NCBI GenBank assembly: GCA_041394945.1
Contig: JAWKHH010000003.1
Coordinates: 682,001 to 746,000 of the forward strand
DNA length: 64,000 nt
From: Bryobacteraceae bacterium
GTDB lineage: Bacteria > Acidobacteriota > Terriglobia > Bryobacterales > Bryobacteraceae
Direction of reading: 5' to 3'
Positions 51,363 to 61,339 of the stretch are shown here, piece after piece. The notes below the pieces were generated by a model, which was not told where the DNA came from, ran no database searches, and saw only the letters and a program-made list of their open reading frames with translations. The position numbers and the translations under genes were made by a program. The stretch's first letter is position 1. Every line of letters starts with the position of its first letter.

Positions 51363-51908
51363 CTACTTCTTTCCGCCCTTCCTGCCGCCCATGCCGCGCC
51401 CTTCGCTCGACGGCGGAACCACGCCCTTCAGCCGCAGGTGCACCGCCATCTGCGCGTACTCGTGCTCGATATGGATCGTGTTGCCGTAAAGCAGACCCAG
51501 GCGGGACCGCGACCCGCGCGGGCTTTCCACCATTTCCGTCGCCTTGGCGTCGGTAAGCGAGCCATAGGCCTTCTCGCATTCCCCCTGCGCCGCCTTGAGC
51601 GCGCCAACCAGATCCCCTTTCGACATCATGTCACGGGCGCCGGCCATCCGCCGCTCGCCGTTGTACGCCGAGCAGGAGCCCATCGCCGAATCGGCGGTGT
51701 GAGCCACCAGATCGCGGAAGCTCATGCTCTCCGGCGTCGGCTTGAAGTTATATGCGTCATCCGGCATCTTCTCCGCCGCGCCGATCACATTGTTGATCGT
51801 GCGGTTCCAGCCCTGCCGGGCTTCGTTACTCAACGGATCCTGGGCAAGCGCCGCCGTTCCCAGGGCAAGCGCGGCCGCGGTGCAAATGATGGTGCGTGTC
51901 ATCGACAT
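51363..51908 (-). CDS. Exported DinB-like protein
   Basis: 181 residues with a signal peptide (MSMTRTIICTAAALALGTAALAQ split by residues 1-23). NRTINNVIGAAEKMPDDAYNFKPTPESMSFRDLVAHTADS and the later HIEHEYAQMAVHLRLKG are the DinB four-helix bundle with metal-binding His; the C-terminus is Gly/Lys-rich. Exported DinB proteins are common in this phylum; role unknown. Confidence 0.8.
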   Translation of the reverse strand: MSMTRTIICTAAALALGTAALAQDPLSNEARQGWNRTINNVIGAAEKMPDDAYNFKPTPESMSFRDLVAHTADSAMGSCSAYNGERRMAGARDMMSKGDLVGALKAAQGECEKAYGSLTDAKATEMVESPRGSRSRLGLLYGNTIHIEHEYAQMAVHLRLKGVVPPSSEGRGMGGRKGGKK

Positions 51909-52060
51909 ACTCCTTTTCTCATCCCGCCTTCACCGGTATTCGGCGCGAGACCGGCCGGCGACGTTACCGACTTTGGCGAAAACGTTTGATGATACCATTG
52001 GCGGACTCGCTCGTCGCTGTTCGCCACGATCGTGCGAAAATGTTTTGAAGGAGGCCCGCG

Positions 52061-52837
52061 ATCCTTAAGGTCAGCGTCTTGGGTACGTCGAGTTCGGGAA
52101 ATTGCACGTTCGTCGCGAGTGCCCGGACCCGTGTCCTGATCGACGCCGGGCTCAGCCGCAAGGAAACCTTTGAGCGCATCGCCGCTCTCGGCGAAGACCC
52201 GCTCGCACTCGACGCCATCCTCGTCACCCACGAACACGGCGACCATATCCTCAGCGCCGGCCCCATCGCGCGCAAGGTGAAGTGCCCCGTCTTCCTTACC
52301 CGCCTGACCGCCCCGCTCATGGATTGGAACGGACGCGCCGCGCCCCCGGTCGAGTGCTTCCAGGCCGGCGCCCGATTCATCATCGGCGACCTCGACATCA
52401 CCAGCTTCACCATTCCGCACGACGCAGCGGACCCCGTCGGTTTCACCGTCGCCCACGGCGGCGTCAAGGCCGGGCTCGCCATGGATCTCGGCTATCTACC
52501 CGAATCCGTGAAGTTCCACCTCCGCGGATGCCACGTCGTCGTGCTCGAATCGAACCACGACCTCGACATGCTGAAAGTTGGGCCGTATCCGTGGTCGGTG
52601 AAGCAGCGAGTGATGGGCCGCAAGGGCCATCTCTCGAACGATCACGTCAGCGACTTTATCCGCGACGATCTCGACGGCGAAGCACAGACGCTCGTGCTCG
52701 GGCACCTTTCCGAGCACAATAACCATCCGGAAATCGTTCGGCTGGTGGCGCAGACCGCGCTCGATCAGCGCGGCTCCCGGGCGCGGCTGGTGGTGGCCGG
52801 CTCCCGCAGCGCAACCGAAGCGTTTCAGCTGGGCTGA
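52061..52837 (+). CDS. WalJ/YycJ-type metallo-beta-lactamase-fold hydrolase, probable AUC start
   Basis: 258 residues if started at the ATC at 52061. LKVSVLGTSSSGN is the usual opening of the family and is complete only from this point; GAAGGAGG (52047-52054) sits six bases before the ATC, an ideal spacing. The nearest standard start, a TTG at 52079, would cut off the first beta-strand and is 24 bases from the site. Zinc motif THEHGDH is intact, with GHLSEHNNHPE near the end. WalJ homologues act as 5'-exonucleases linked to DNA repair or cell-wall control. Confidence 0.88.
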   Translation: MLKVSVLGTSSSGNCTFVASARTRVLIDAGLSRKETFERIAALGEDPLALDAILVTHEHGDHILSAGPIARKVKCPVFLTRLTAPLMDWNGRAAPPVECFQAGARFIIGDLDITSFTIPHDAADPVGFTVAHGGVKAGLAMDLGYLPESVKFHLRGCHVVVLESNHDLDMLKVGPYPWSVKQRVMGRKGHLSNDHVSDFIRDDLDGEAQTLVLGHLSEHNNHPEIVRLVAQTALDQRGSRARLVVAGSRSATEAFQLG

Positions 52838-52858
52838 CCGCAGTCGCCGGCCTGGGTT

Positions 52859-55800
52859 CTACCAGACGAGTTTCAACGCCATCTGCACGATCCGCGGCAG
52901 GTTCGCCTGCGCGGTGATCTTCCCGAAGTTCCGGTTGGTGGCCGAGAGGTTCGGCGCCCGGAATGCCGGGTGGTTCAGCGAATTGAAGAACTCGCAGCGG
53001 TATTGCAGACGCACTTTTTCAGTGATCGAAGTATCCTTGATCACCGAAAAGTCCACGTTGTTGGTCGCCGCCTGGCGGTAGCCGGAGAAACGCGTGCTGA
53101 ACGTGCGGATGTTCTGGTCAAGCTGCTGCCGCGCGTCGGTGTTGAACCGCGTCGTGTCAAACACGTTGTCCACGTTGCGCGAATCCCAGTTGAGCGGGCC
53201 GCCGAGGTAGATCAGGTTGCCCCATTCCACCGGATCGCCCGACGTGACAGCGTAGATCGCGTTGACAGTCCACCCCGAGACCAGGCGTCCCACCAGCGGA
53301 CCGGCATCGGCCGCGAACGGCTTCCCCTTGCCGAACGGAAGTTCGTACAGCCCGCTGAAGATCAGCCGGTGCGGCCGGTCCTCGTTGGCGATCCTCTTTT
53401 CGGGCGCGAAGTCGGACTCATTCAGGAAATTCCGCCGCTCGATCAGCTTCGAGAACTGGTAGTTGAAGACGAACTGCACGCCCGACGCCAGCCGCCGCTC
53501 GAATCGCGTCTGGACCATGTGGTAGAAGGATCCGCCGAAGTTGTTCGAATCCGTGATCACCCCTCCATCGCCCGGAAACTGCGGAAAGGCGCGGAACAAC
53601 TGCGCCGAAGCCACGCGGCTGCCGTCCAGACTGGTGCCGGGAATCAGGCCCTGGAACGGGTTCGGAACCTGCGCGGTGAGCCGATCGATCGTCGCCTGGT
53701 CGCGGGCGGCCGACGTGCTCAACAGTTCCCGCGGCGTCCAGTTCAGGTTGCGCGTCCCGGTCAGCCGGACCCCATGGTTGCCCATGTAGCCCACTTCCAC
53801 CACCGTGTTCGCCGACAACTCCCGTTGCACCGAAACGTTCCAGCGGATCGAGTACGGGTTGTTCACCTTCGGGTTGTAGAAACGGACGCCCTGGCCGAGA
53901 AACGTATTCACGCCGTTCGAGTTGCCGTCAGGCTGCAGGACGCCGTTCGGGAACGGATTGCCGAGCGTCGCCGCCGGCGTAAGGAAGCCGTCGAGCGAGG
54001 CGACGAGCGGCGTCCGCTGGAAGTAGCCCGGCTGCTGCGACGCGATGAGCCCTTCCGTAAAGTAGAACAACCCGCCGCCCGCGCGCACCACCGTCTTGTT
54101 GTTCGCCGACCACGCCATCCCGATCCGCGGGCTCAACAGGTGCGACGTTTCCGTGATCGCCCGCCGGCCGGAAGATGCGTAGACGATGCCGCCGGTGGGG
54201 TTGAATTGCGATGCCGGAAGCCCCGCCACCGGGTTCCGCGCGTAGGCGGCCTGTGCGGCGCCCGTAAGCCCGAGTTGCGCGCCCGGATCGAAGCCCACCA
54301 CCTGCCGGTTGAACCGTTCCGTCGTCGGCAGTTCCTTCTCGTACCGGAGCCCGAGGTTCAACGTGAGAGACCGCGACGCGCGCCAATCGTCTTGCAGGAA
54401 CAGCGAAACGTAGCCCGCCTGGTTGGTGCGGAACGAGCCGACGTCATAGGCGCCGCCCGTGGGCAGCCCGAGCATAAACGCCGCCAGATCCTGCCCGAGC
54501 GGCGCCGTCGGCGAGTTGTCGAGCGGACCGCGCGTCCAGTTTTCACGGAAGGTGTAGGAACCAGACGAGTTCCCGAAGTTCGGCGAGCTCTCGCGGAGCA
54601 GGCGCAGGTCGGCGCCCATCTTGAGCGAGTGCGCCCCGGTGATCTTCGTCAGACTCGTATAGATCTGGAAGTTGTCGAACGGCGTGTTGCCGGTGCCCGA
54701 CGTGCCAAGGTCGTTGAAACGGTTCAGGTCCACCAGCGGGAGCACCGCCTGTGTCGAAACTGCCGCGAGCGACGACGGGAATCCGAGCGAGGTCTGGTCG
54801 AACCCGAGCGACGGCCGGAACCCGCCCTCGGTGAAGCGCGTCCAGTTGAGGCGCGTGTTCAGCACCACGGTCGGCGAAAACGTGTAGACGTCGTCGAGCG
54901 TCGAGCCCCAGTTGATGCGCACCAGGTTGTTCCCCGTGGCGATGTTCTGGAAGCTGTTCCCGCGGAACTCCAACCGCTCGTTGTGGCGGAAATTCCAGAA
55001 AAGCTTGTGGCGGTCCGATATGTTGAAGTCCAGCCGCCCGAGTTCGTTATTGAAGTTGTCGCCCCGGTTGGTGTTCACCAGGTAGTTGTCCTGCCCGTCC
55101 ACGCGGCCCGTCTGGTTCGCGGTTGGGTAAAACTGCAGGTAGTTGCGCGCGATCGGGCTCAGCCGGCTCGCCGGAATCACATTGCCCGGGAACGCATCCC
55201 GCCGCACGCGGCTCCCCTCGCGCCGCCCGGTGAGCGGATCGTAAATGGCGTAGTTGGACCCCGCGTTGAGCAGCGCCGAGAAGTCGCCGTTCCGTTGCCC
55301 GTCGGTCGGCACCGTCGTGGTGAGCGGTTCCGGAATCCGGTCCTTGATGCCTTCGTAGGCGAAATACCAGAACACCCGGTTGCGCCCGTCGAGCAGCTTC
55401 GGAATCCATACCGGACCACCCGCATTCACGCCCCACTGGTTGAACACCAGGTTGTTCTTCTTATTGCCGGCCCGGTTGACGAAGAAATCCGTCGCCGCGA
55501 GCTTGGAAACCTGGTTGAAGTTGTAGGCGTTGCCGTGCAGCGTGTTGGTGCCGCCCTTCATCACAACATTCACCGTCCCGCCGCCGGTGTTGCCATAGGC
55601 GGCATCCGCCTGAAAGGTTTCCACCTTCACTTCCTCCACGCTGTCCACCGGCGGATTGTAGGCCACGCGACGGTTCCGAGTCGTGTCCGGCGATCCGTCG
55701 ATGAGCAGTTCGTTCGAACGCGACGGCGCGCCGCCCATCGAGAAACCCGACGGCCCGGAGTTGTCGAACGGGCGCGTGAACCGCGGGTCCGAATCCGGCA

Positions 55801-56278
55801 CCACGCCGAAGGCGAGTTGCGCCAGCACCAGCGGAGTGCGCCCGTTCATCGGCATGTTGGCGATCTGCTTCTGCGTGATCACCTGGCCCGACGATGCCGT
55901 GGACGTCACCAGCACCGGCGCTTCGGCGCTCACGGTCACCGTATCGGCCACCTGGCCGATTTCGAGCACGATATCCAGCGAAACCTGCTGGTTCGCGCTT
56001 ACCTGGATCGGCTCCCGGACGTAGCGCTTGAAGCCGTCCACCTGGGCTTCCAGCCGGTACGCCCCGGGCTGCAGAAACGGAATCGTGTACTGGCCGGTGC
56101 CACTCGAAACGGATTCGTACTTCGAGCCCGTTTCAATATGCGTCACAACGATCGGCACGTCCGGCACCAGCGCCTGCTGCGCGTCGGTGACCGAGCCGGT
56201 GATCGTGCCGCGAAACTGTTGCGCGTGCGCGGCGGTGACGAGGACCGCCGCGAAAACGAGGATTCGCCGAGACGACAT
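52859..56278 (-). CDS. Oar-like TonB-dependent receptor with carboxypeptidase-like N-terminal domain
   Basis: 1139 residues. Signal peptide (about 1-19), a carboxypeptidase regulatory-like beta-sandwich (about 22-110, GTITGSVTDAQQALVPDVPI, YTIPFLQPGAYRLEAQVDGF), a plug domain (about 115-245; TVTVSAEAPVLVTSTASSG, ELLIDGSPDTT), then the long barrel (to the end, MALKLVW). This architecture is the abundant Oar/TonB type of acidobacteria and is used for outer-membrane transport or adhesion. AGGAG precedes the ATG. The opposite strand has a 1114-residue open frame, which I treat as a shadow. Confidence 0.92.
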   Translation of the reverse strand: MSSRRILVFAAVLVTAAHAQQFRGTITGSVTDAQQALVPDVPIVVTHIETGSKYESVSSGTGQYTIPFLQPGAYRLEAQVDGFKRYVREPIQVSANQQVSLDIVLEIGQVADTVTVSAEAPVLVTSTASSGQVITQKQIANMPMNGRTPLVLAQLAFGVVPDSDPRFTRPFDNSGPSGFSMGGAPSRSNELLIDGSPDTTRNRRVAYNPPVDSVEEVKVETFQADAAYGNTGGGTVNVVMKGGTNTLHGNAYNFNQVSKLAATDFFVNRAGNKKNNLVFNQWGVNAGGPVWIPKLLDGRNRVFWYFAYEGIKDRIPEPLTTTVPTDGQRNGDFSALLNAGSNYAIYDPLTGRREGSRVRRDAFPGNVIPASRLSPIARNYLQFYPTANQTGRVDGQDNYLVNTNRGDNFNNELGRLDFNISDRHKLFWNFRHNERLEFRGNSFQNIATGNNLVRINWGSTLDDVYTFSPTVVLNTRLNWTRFTEGGFRPSLGFDQTSLGFPSSLAAVSTQAVLPLVDLNRFNDLGTSGTGNTPFDNFQIYTSLTKITGAHSLKMGADLRLLRESSPNFGNSSGSYTFRENWTRGPLDNSPTAPLGQDLAAFMLGLPTGGAYDVGSFRTNQAGYVSLFLQDDWRASRSLTLNLGLRYEKELPTTERFNRQVVGFDPGAQLGLTGAAQAAYARNPVAGLPASQFNPTGGIVYASSGRRAITETSHLLSPRIGMAWSANNKTVVRAGGGLFYFTEGLIASQQPGYFQRTPLVASLDGFLTPAATLGNPFPNGVLQPDGNSNGVNTFLGQGVRFYNPKVNNPYSIRWNVSVQRELSANTVVEVGYMGNHGVRLTGTRNLNWTPRELLSTSAARDQATIDRLTAQVPNPFQGLIPGTSLDGSRVASAQLFRAFPQFPGDGGVITDSNNFGGSFYHMVQTRFERRLASGVQFVFNYQFSKLIERRNFLNESDFAPEKRIANEDRPHRLIFSGLYELPFGKGKPFAADAGPLVGRLVSGWTVNAIYAVTSGDPVEWGNLIYLGGPLNWDSRNVDNVFDTTRFNTDARQQLDQNIRTFSTRFSGYRQAATNNVDFSVIKDTSITEKVRLQYRCEFFNSLNHPAFRAPNLSATNRNFGKITAQANLPRIVQMALKLVW

Positions 56279-56325
56279 GGTTCGCTCCTAGGGGGGATGA
56301 GATTCTTCCGATGACGGCCTGAAGC

Positions 56326-56372
56326 ATAATAGACCTTCATCAATTATGATATCTCAATTTAAAAGCGAACAA
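56326..56372 (-). promoter_or_regulatory. A/T-rich promoter region of the TonB receptor gene
   Basis: The only strongly A/T-rich stretch nearby. On the minus strand TTGTTC (56372-56367) is followed after 18 bases by CATAAT (56348-56343), and a TATTAT (56331-56326) lies further on. One of these is probably the sigma-70-like promoter; the exact pair is not certain. Confidence 0.35.
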
Positions 56373-56402
56373 ATAGCCGGTATCCCGGCCGTCCTAAACT
56401 AA

Positions 56403-57539
56403 TCAGTCCCTCGCCACCAGCCGGACCCCGATTGCCTTCTCGATCCGCCGCACTTCGCTGCGTTCAGCCCGCGTCGCGAATGTAGAAGCCACCCCGCGCG
56501 TCCCGGCCCGGGCCGTCCGGCCCACGCGATGAACGAAGTCCTCCGGCGCCTGCGGCAGGTCGTAGTTCACCACGTGCGAGATCCCGTCTACGTGGATGCC
56601 GCGCGCCGCCACGTCGGTGGCCACCAGCACCCGGTAGTCGCCTTCCTTGAATCCGCGCAGCGCCTGGTTCCGCTGGTTCTGCGTTCGATCGCCATGAATG
56701 CGGGTCGCTTTCACGCCGGCGCTCGAAAGGCGCTTCGCCAGCCGGTCCGTGCCGTGCTTGGTGCGCGCGAAGATCAGGAAGCTGCCGCTTTCGGCGTCGA
56801 GCAGCCGCGTCAGCAGCCGCATCTTCGCGTCGGACTCCACCTCGTACACGTGCAGGTCCACCGCCTCCACCGGACGCACCGCCGCGCCGATCGCGATCCG
56901 CACCGCCTCCCGCGTGTACCGGCCGATCAACGATTCCACCTCTTTGCCGATCGTCGCCGAGAACAGCATCGTCTGGCGCGACTCCGGCAACTGGCCCAGG
57001 ATCCGCTTGATCGACGGCAGGAAGCCCATGTCGAGCATACGGTCCGCCTCATCCAGCACCACGGTTTCGACGTTCCCCAGCCGGACGAGTTTCCGCGTGA
57101 GAAAATCCTCGAGCCTTCCGGGAGTCGCGATCGCCACCTGGGCGCCGGATTGGATGGCGCGCAACTGCTTGGACTCGTTCATCCCACCCACCACCACCGC
57201 CGTGCGAATCCCGGTTCCCGCGGCCACTTTCGTGAACGTCTCCTCGATCTGCATCGCCAGTTCCCGCGTCGGGCTCAGCACCAGCGCGCGCAGTTCGCGG
57301 TTCCGCGCCACACCGGGCGGCTGTTTGCTCTTCACCTCCGTCGCCGAAATACGCTCGATGATCGGAATGGCGAATGCGAGCGTCTTGCCCGTGCCCGTCT
57401 GCGCGGAGGCGACGAGATCGCGACCCTCGAGGGCCGGCGGGATCGCCCCGGCCTGCACCGGCGTTGGCTTCTCGAAGCCGTGCCGCGCAAGGTTTGTGGA
57501 CACTGCGCGTTTCAACTGTAGTTCGTGGAAGGTTGTCAT
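56403..57539 (-). CDS. DEAD-box ATP-dependent RNA helicase (RhlE-like)
   Basis: 378 residues. Q motif EKPTPVQ, motif I AQTGTGKT, Ia PTRELA, Ib TPGR, II DEAD, III SAT, V TDVAARGIHV and VI HRVGRTAR are all present. The C-terminus is short and has no extra RNA-binding tail, as in RhlE-type core helicases. It remodels RNA in cold response or ribosome assembly in known members. Confidence 0.95.
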   Translation of the reverse strand: MTTFHELQLKRAVSTNLARHGFEKPTPVQAGAIPPALEGRDLVASAQTGTGKTLAFAIPIIERISATEVKSKQPPGVARNRELRALVLSPTRELAMQIEETFTKVAAGTGIRTAVVVGGMNESKQLRAIQSGAQVAIATPGRLEDFLTRKLVRLGNVETVVLDEADRMLDMGFLPSIKRILGQLPESRQTMLFSATIGKEVESLIGRYTREAVRIAIGAAVRPVEAVDLHVYEVESDAKMRLLTRLLDAESGSFLIFARTKHGTDRLAKRLSSAGVKATRIHGDRTQNQRNQALRGFKEGDYRVLVATDVAARGIHVDGISHVVNYDLPQAPEDFVHRVGRTARAGTRGVASTFATRAERSEVRRIEKAIGVRLVARD

Positions 57540-57682
57540 TTAGAAAACAGGAAGGGAAGGACTCTTTTTAGTCTACCAGCTTTCCCGGACGCACCGGTTT
57601 CTCAGGGATTTCGGGCGGCGATCTAGGTCGCCAACCCTATCGGAAGGAGTCCGGATTCTGCTGATGAGACTACCGACACCCA

Positions 57683-59179
57683 ATGATGGCCGCCTTCCGC
57701 GTTATCGCGGCGCTGATACTATTCGCCCATCCGCTGATTCTTGTCCTCGGCGGCGCCGTCGCCATCATGGGCGCCGAAGTCGACCCGGAAGTAAAGGCGA
57801 AAATCAACATCCGGGAGATGTGGGTCCCGGTGGCGATCCTCGTCGGTTTCCACGCGATCGGCGCGTGGCAGATCCTCCGCGGACGCGGCCGGGGCTTCGC
57901 CTGGGTGACCAGCCTGATGGTGGCCATGGTCTGGGGCGGCCGGCTGCGCCTGGTGGGAAGTCTGCCGCTGGCGTTCCTGGTCGCGGAACTCGCCGCGCCG
58001 TGGCTCCGGCGCCGGTTGGGACGAGACAGCGCCGGGGCCGAGGACCAGACCGCGCACGGAGCCGCCGAGAGCAAACGGAACATTCTCGAGACGGGGACGG
58101 GCATCGCCGTGATCGTCGCCCTCAGCTCTGCCTGGCACGCCCTGCCCGCGTGGATGCATCCCGCCAAGCCCGCGAGCGGCGACGACGGCGGCGTACTCGC
58201 CACCATGGCCGGGCTGTGGCTGGGCGTCCTCGTCCACGAGCTCGGCCACGCCCTTGCCGGCGCGGCGGTGGGCTTCCGGATGTCGCGCCTCGCCGTCTTC
58301 CCGTTCGAGTATCTCCGCTCTTCCAAGCGCTCCTACTTCCGCCTGAACTTCGCCGTCCTCGGCGGATTCTATATGGGCATCCCGACGCACGTCCGGCATC
58401 TTCGCCGCCGCCACATGGCCCTTACCGCGGCCGGTCCGGCCTTCGGATTCCTGTTCGCTTTCCTTTCCTGGGCTCTGCTCTGGCGCGCCAACGGCGCGGC
58501 GGACGGTTTCGCCTACGGCGTGCTCGCCGCGTCCATCTGGTTCGGGCTGGTGAACAACCTCCTCAACCTGCTGCCGATCCAGATGAGTGGCCTTCGCCTG
58601 GATGGCCGCGTCCTCTGGGGCGGGATGTTCCGGCACCGCGAGGAAGAGGCCGCTCTCGCCGTGCTCGCCTGCTGCAGTTCGCTCTACTCTCCTCTCCGCC
58701 CGCGTGACTGGCCGGAGGACTGGGTCGAGTTCCTGCGCGAAACCTCCGACGCGCTGACCATTCCGCTTCTCATCGAATGGGCCGAGGACCGTCTGAACAT
58801 CGACCCGGGCGACCTGAGGGCCATGAGCGATCTGGCTCGCTGCAGCGTCGAACTGGACCGCATTGCGTCCCTCATCCCGGACAAGTCCGCGAAGAATTCG
58901 TTCCTCATGCATCGCGCGTGGGTGCGCTGCCGCTACGGCGGCGAATCGCGGGTCGCGCCGGAACTGCTCGTCGAAGCCGGTAACGACCCGGAAACGGACC
59001 TGTACGAGATACTGCGGCTCGAAGCAGCCCTCTGCGCCGCCGCCGGCGACCGCGACGGCGCGCTCGAACGCGTCACCGAAGCCGAGCGAAGCCTCGCCGG
59101 CCAGCCGCGCCGCTGCGGATTCGACGACGCCGCCCTCAACGGGTTGCGATCCTACCGCGCCCAACTCGCCGCCGAGTGA
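57683..59179 (+). CDS. Membrane M50-like zinc metalloprotease
   Basis: 498 residues. About six membrane segments in the first 320 residues; LVHELGHALAGAAVGF contains HExxH in a membrane helix and NNLLNLLPIQMSGLRLDGR is the matching N-x-(L/F)-P-x-x-x-LDG block with the third ligand Asp, as in site-2-protease-like enzymes. The last 180 residues are a soluble helical part of unknown use. Starts at 57683 because an in-frame TGA lies at 57665; the ribosome-binding site GGAAGGAG (57642-57649) is oddly far away. Confidence 0.82.
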   Translation: MMAAFRVIAALILFAHPLILVLGGAVAIMGAEVDPEVKAKINIREMWVPVAILVGFHAIGAWQILRGRGRGFAWVTSLMVAMVWGGRLRLVGSLPLAFLVAELAAPWLRRRLGRDSAGAEDQTAHGAAESKRNILETGTGIAVIVALSSAWHALPAWMHPAKPASGDDGGVLATMAGLWLGVLVHELGHALAGAAVGFRMSRLAVFPFEYLRSSKRSYFRLNFAVLGGFYMGIPTHVRHLRRRHMALTAAGPAFGFLFAFLSWALLWRANGAADGFAYGVLAASIWFGLVNNLLNLLPIQMSGLRLDGRVLWGGMFRHREEEAALAVLACCSSLYSPLRPRDWPEDWVEFLRETSDALTIPLLIEWAEDRLNIDPGDLRAMSDLARCSVELDRIASLIPDKSAKNSFLMHRAWVRCRYGGESRVAPELLVEAGNDPETDLYEILRLEAALCAAAGDRDGALERVTEAERSLAGQPRRCGFDDAALNGLRSYRAQLAAE

Positions 59180-59248
59180 GGTCGCCGGCCGCGCGCGGTC
59201 AACCCGGCGGGGACCCGCCCGGACCCGACCCTATAATCAGAGAAAGCC

Positions 59249-61339
59249 ATGAGAAAGGGCCTCCAATACGGCGGCTGGGTGCTTCTGCTCGCCGTCCTCG
59301 TCACGCTCGTCGCATGGCAGGGCTCTTTCTCCATGGACTGGTACAGCCCGCAATCGGCCCGCGAAACCTACCTCCTCTGGGCCGTCTCCATCCTGATCTT
59401 CATCCTCATGGTGACGCTCGGGTTCATGCTCGTGCGCACCGGCGTTCGCCTCTACGTGGACCGGCGCGGCAATCGCGAAGGCTCCCGCATCCGCACAAAG
59501 CTCATCGTCGGAGCGCTCGCGCTCTCGGTAGTCCCCGTCTTCTTCCAGGTGCTCTTCAGCATCTACGTGCTCACCAACAACATGACCCGATGGTTCTCGC
59601 GGCCCGCGCAGAACATCGAACACAACCTGGTCGAAGTGAACCTCTCATTCGAGCGCGAAACGCAGCGCCGCGCCGCCGCCCAGGCCCGTTGGCTGGGATC
59701 CCTGCCGGAGACGCTGTCGTTCCTGCAAACCGGCGTCCGCCCGGCGTTGTTCACCCGCGACTTCTGCACCGGCCATGACCTCTACGTCGCCGAGCTCCAT
59801 CCCGTTGAAGGCGCGCTCATCCCCATCTGCACGCCTCCCGCCGGACCGATGCACGGGGCGATCAAAATCATGACCGCCTCGGCGCCCGTCGCCGAAGGCG
59901 CGTCGATCCTCGTCCAGGCCCGGATGACCGAGGACCTCGCCGCCCGCCAGATCGCCATCGAAGACGAGGTCCACAACTACCAGGAGCTCGAAAGCCACCG
60001 CAAGGAAACCCGCAATGCCTATATCCTGCTGCTGCTGCTCATCGCCCTCTTCATCCTCTTCTTGGCCGTGTGGATGGCGCGCATCCTCGCCGAACAGTTG
60101 AGCCGGCCGATCGCCGCTCTCCTCGCCGCCGTGGACCAGCTTCGCCACGGCCACCTCGAGTACCGCGTCGATACCCGCGCCAACGACGAACTGGCCACTC
60201 TCGTCCGCGCGTTCAACGAAATGGCCGTCGAGCTGCAAGGCAACGAGCGCGAACTCGAACGCCGCCGCCAGTTCACTGAAGCTATCCTCGAATCGATCCC
60301 CACCGGCGTCATCTCCCTCACCCCGGACCGCCGTATCCACCGCGTTAATACCGCCCTCATCGAGATGTTCGGCGCCGGCCGCGCCGCCCGCGCCACGCGT
60401 CTCGAAGACCTGATCCCCCTCGAAGATGCGCGCGAGGTCCACTACCTCCTCAACCGCGCCCACCGCACCGGCGCCGCCTCCACCCGGCTCGACCTCGTGC
60501 GCGACCGCCAGACCCTGCATCTTTCCGTCACCGCATCCGCCCTCGCCGGCTCGGACGCCTCCGGCGGCTGGGTGCTGGTGCTCGAAGACACTAGCGAACT
60601 GCTCCGCGCACAGAAGGCCGAAGCCTGGCACGAAGTAGCGCGCCGCATCGCCCACGAGATGAAAAATCCGCTGACGCCCATTGCCTTGAGCGCCGAGCGG
60701 ATCGCCCGCCAGCTCGAAAAAGCTTCGCCCGAAGGCGTCACGGCCGACGCGCGGCGAATCATCGCCCAATGCTCGCGGACGATCTCAAACGAAGTGCAGT
60801 CCGTGAAGGCGCTCGTCGACGAATTCTCCCGCTTTGCCCGGTTCCCCGCCGCCCAGCCGGTGGCTTCCGAACTCAACCCCATCGTCGAACAGGCGCTCGC
60901 CGTTTTTTCAGACCGGCTCGACGGCATCGACCTCCGCGTCTCCCTCGCCGACGGACTGCCCGTCGTCAGCATCGACGCCGAGCAATTCAAGCGCATCGTC
61001 GTCAACCTCGTCGACAACGCCGCCGAAGCCGTGGCCGATTCGCCGGAACGCCGTATCGAAGTGATCACCCGCGCCGCCGCCCCCGATACGGTGGAGCTCA
61101 TCGTCGCCGATTCCGGCCACGGCATCCAGCCCGAGGACCACGACCGTTTGTTTCTACCCTACTTTTCCACGAAGGGCCGCGGCACCGGACTCGGGCTGGC
61201 CATCGTTCATCACATCCTGCAGGAGCACGGCGCCCGTATCCGCGCCGAAGACAACCAACCCCAAGGCGCGCGCTTCCTGATCGAGATCCCGGCCGCCCCC
61301 GTCGACGTCGAAACCCGCGCCGTGGCGAGCCAGGTATGA
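59249..61339 (+). CDS. NtrY-like membrane sensor histidine kinase
   Basis: 696 residues. Membrane helices at about 8-25, 42-62, 88-108 and 252-275; HAMP (about 275-330), PAS (about 345-450), HisKA with RRIAHEMKNPLTPIALSAER and ATPase boxes NLVDNAAEAVAD, DSGHGIQPED, GRGTGLGLAIVHHI. The HEMKNPLTPI form is that of NtrY/NtrB-type kinases that work with sigma-54 activators. The stop overlaps the next start as ATGA. Confidence 0.92.
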   Translation: MRKGLQYGGWVLLLAVLVTLVAWQGSFSMDWYSPQSARETYLLWAVSILIFILMVTLGFMLVRTGVRLYVDRRGNREGSRIRTKLIVGALALSVVPVFFQVLFSIYVLTNNMTRWFSRPAQNIEHNLVEVNLSFERETQRRAAAQARWLGSLPETLSFLQTGVRPALFTRDFCTGHDLYVAELHPVEGALIPICTPPAGPMHGAIKIMTASAPVAEGASILVQARMTEDLAARQIAIEDEVHNYQELESHRKETRNAYILLLLLIALFILFLAVWMARILAEQLSRPIAALLAAVDQLRHGHLEYRVDTRANDELATLVRAFNEMAVELQGNERELERRRQFTEAILESIPTGVISLTPDRRIHRVNTALIEMFGAGRAARATRLEDLIPLEDAREVHYLLNRAHRTGAASTRLDLVRDRQTLHLSVTASALAGSDASGGWVLVLEDTSELLRAQKAEAWHEVARRIAHEMKNPLTPIALSAERIARQLEKASPEGVTADARRIIAQCSRTISNEVQSVKALVDEFSRFARFPAAQPVASELNPIVEQALAVFSDRLDGIDLRVSLADGLPVVSIDAEQFKRIVVNLVDNAAEAVADSPERRIEVITRAAAPDTVELIVADSGHGIQPEDHDRLFLPYFSTKGRGTGLGLAIVHHILQEHGARIRAEDNQPQGARFLIEIPAAPVDVETRAVASQV

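Noticed and set aside
52970..56314. 1114-residue open frame on the plus strand
   Set aside because: It is exactly antisense to the TonB receptor gene. Its translation is rich in Arg, His and Val with no recognisable domains, as expected for a GC-rich shadow frame.
57719..59164. 481-residue open frame on the minus strand
   Set aside because: Antisense to the M50-like gene; no signal, motif or ribosome-binding site.
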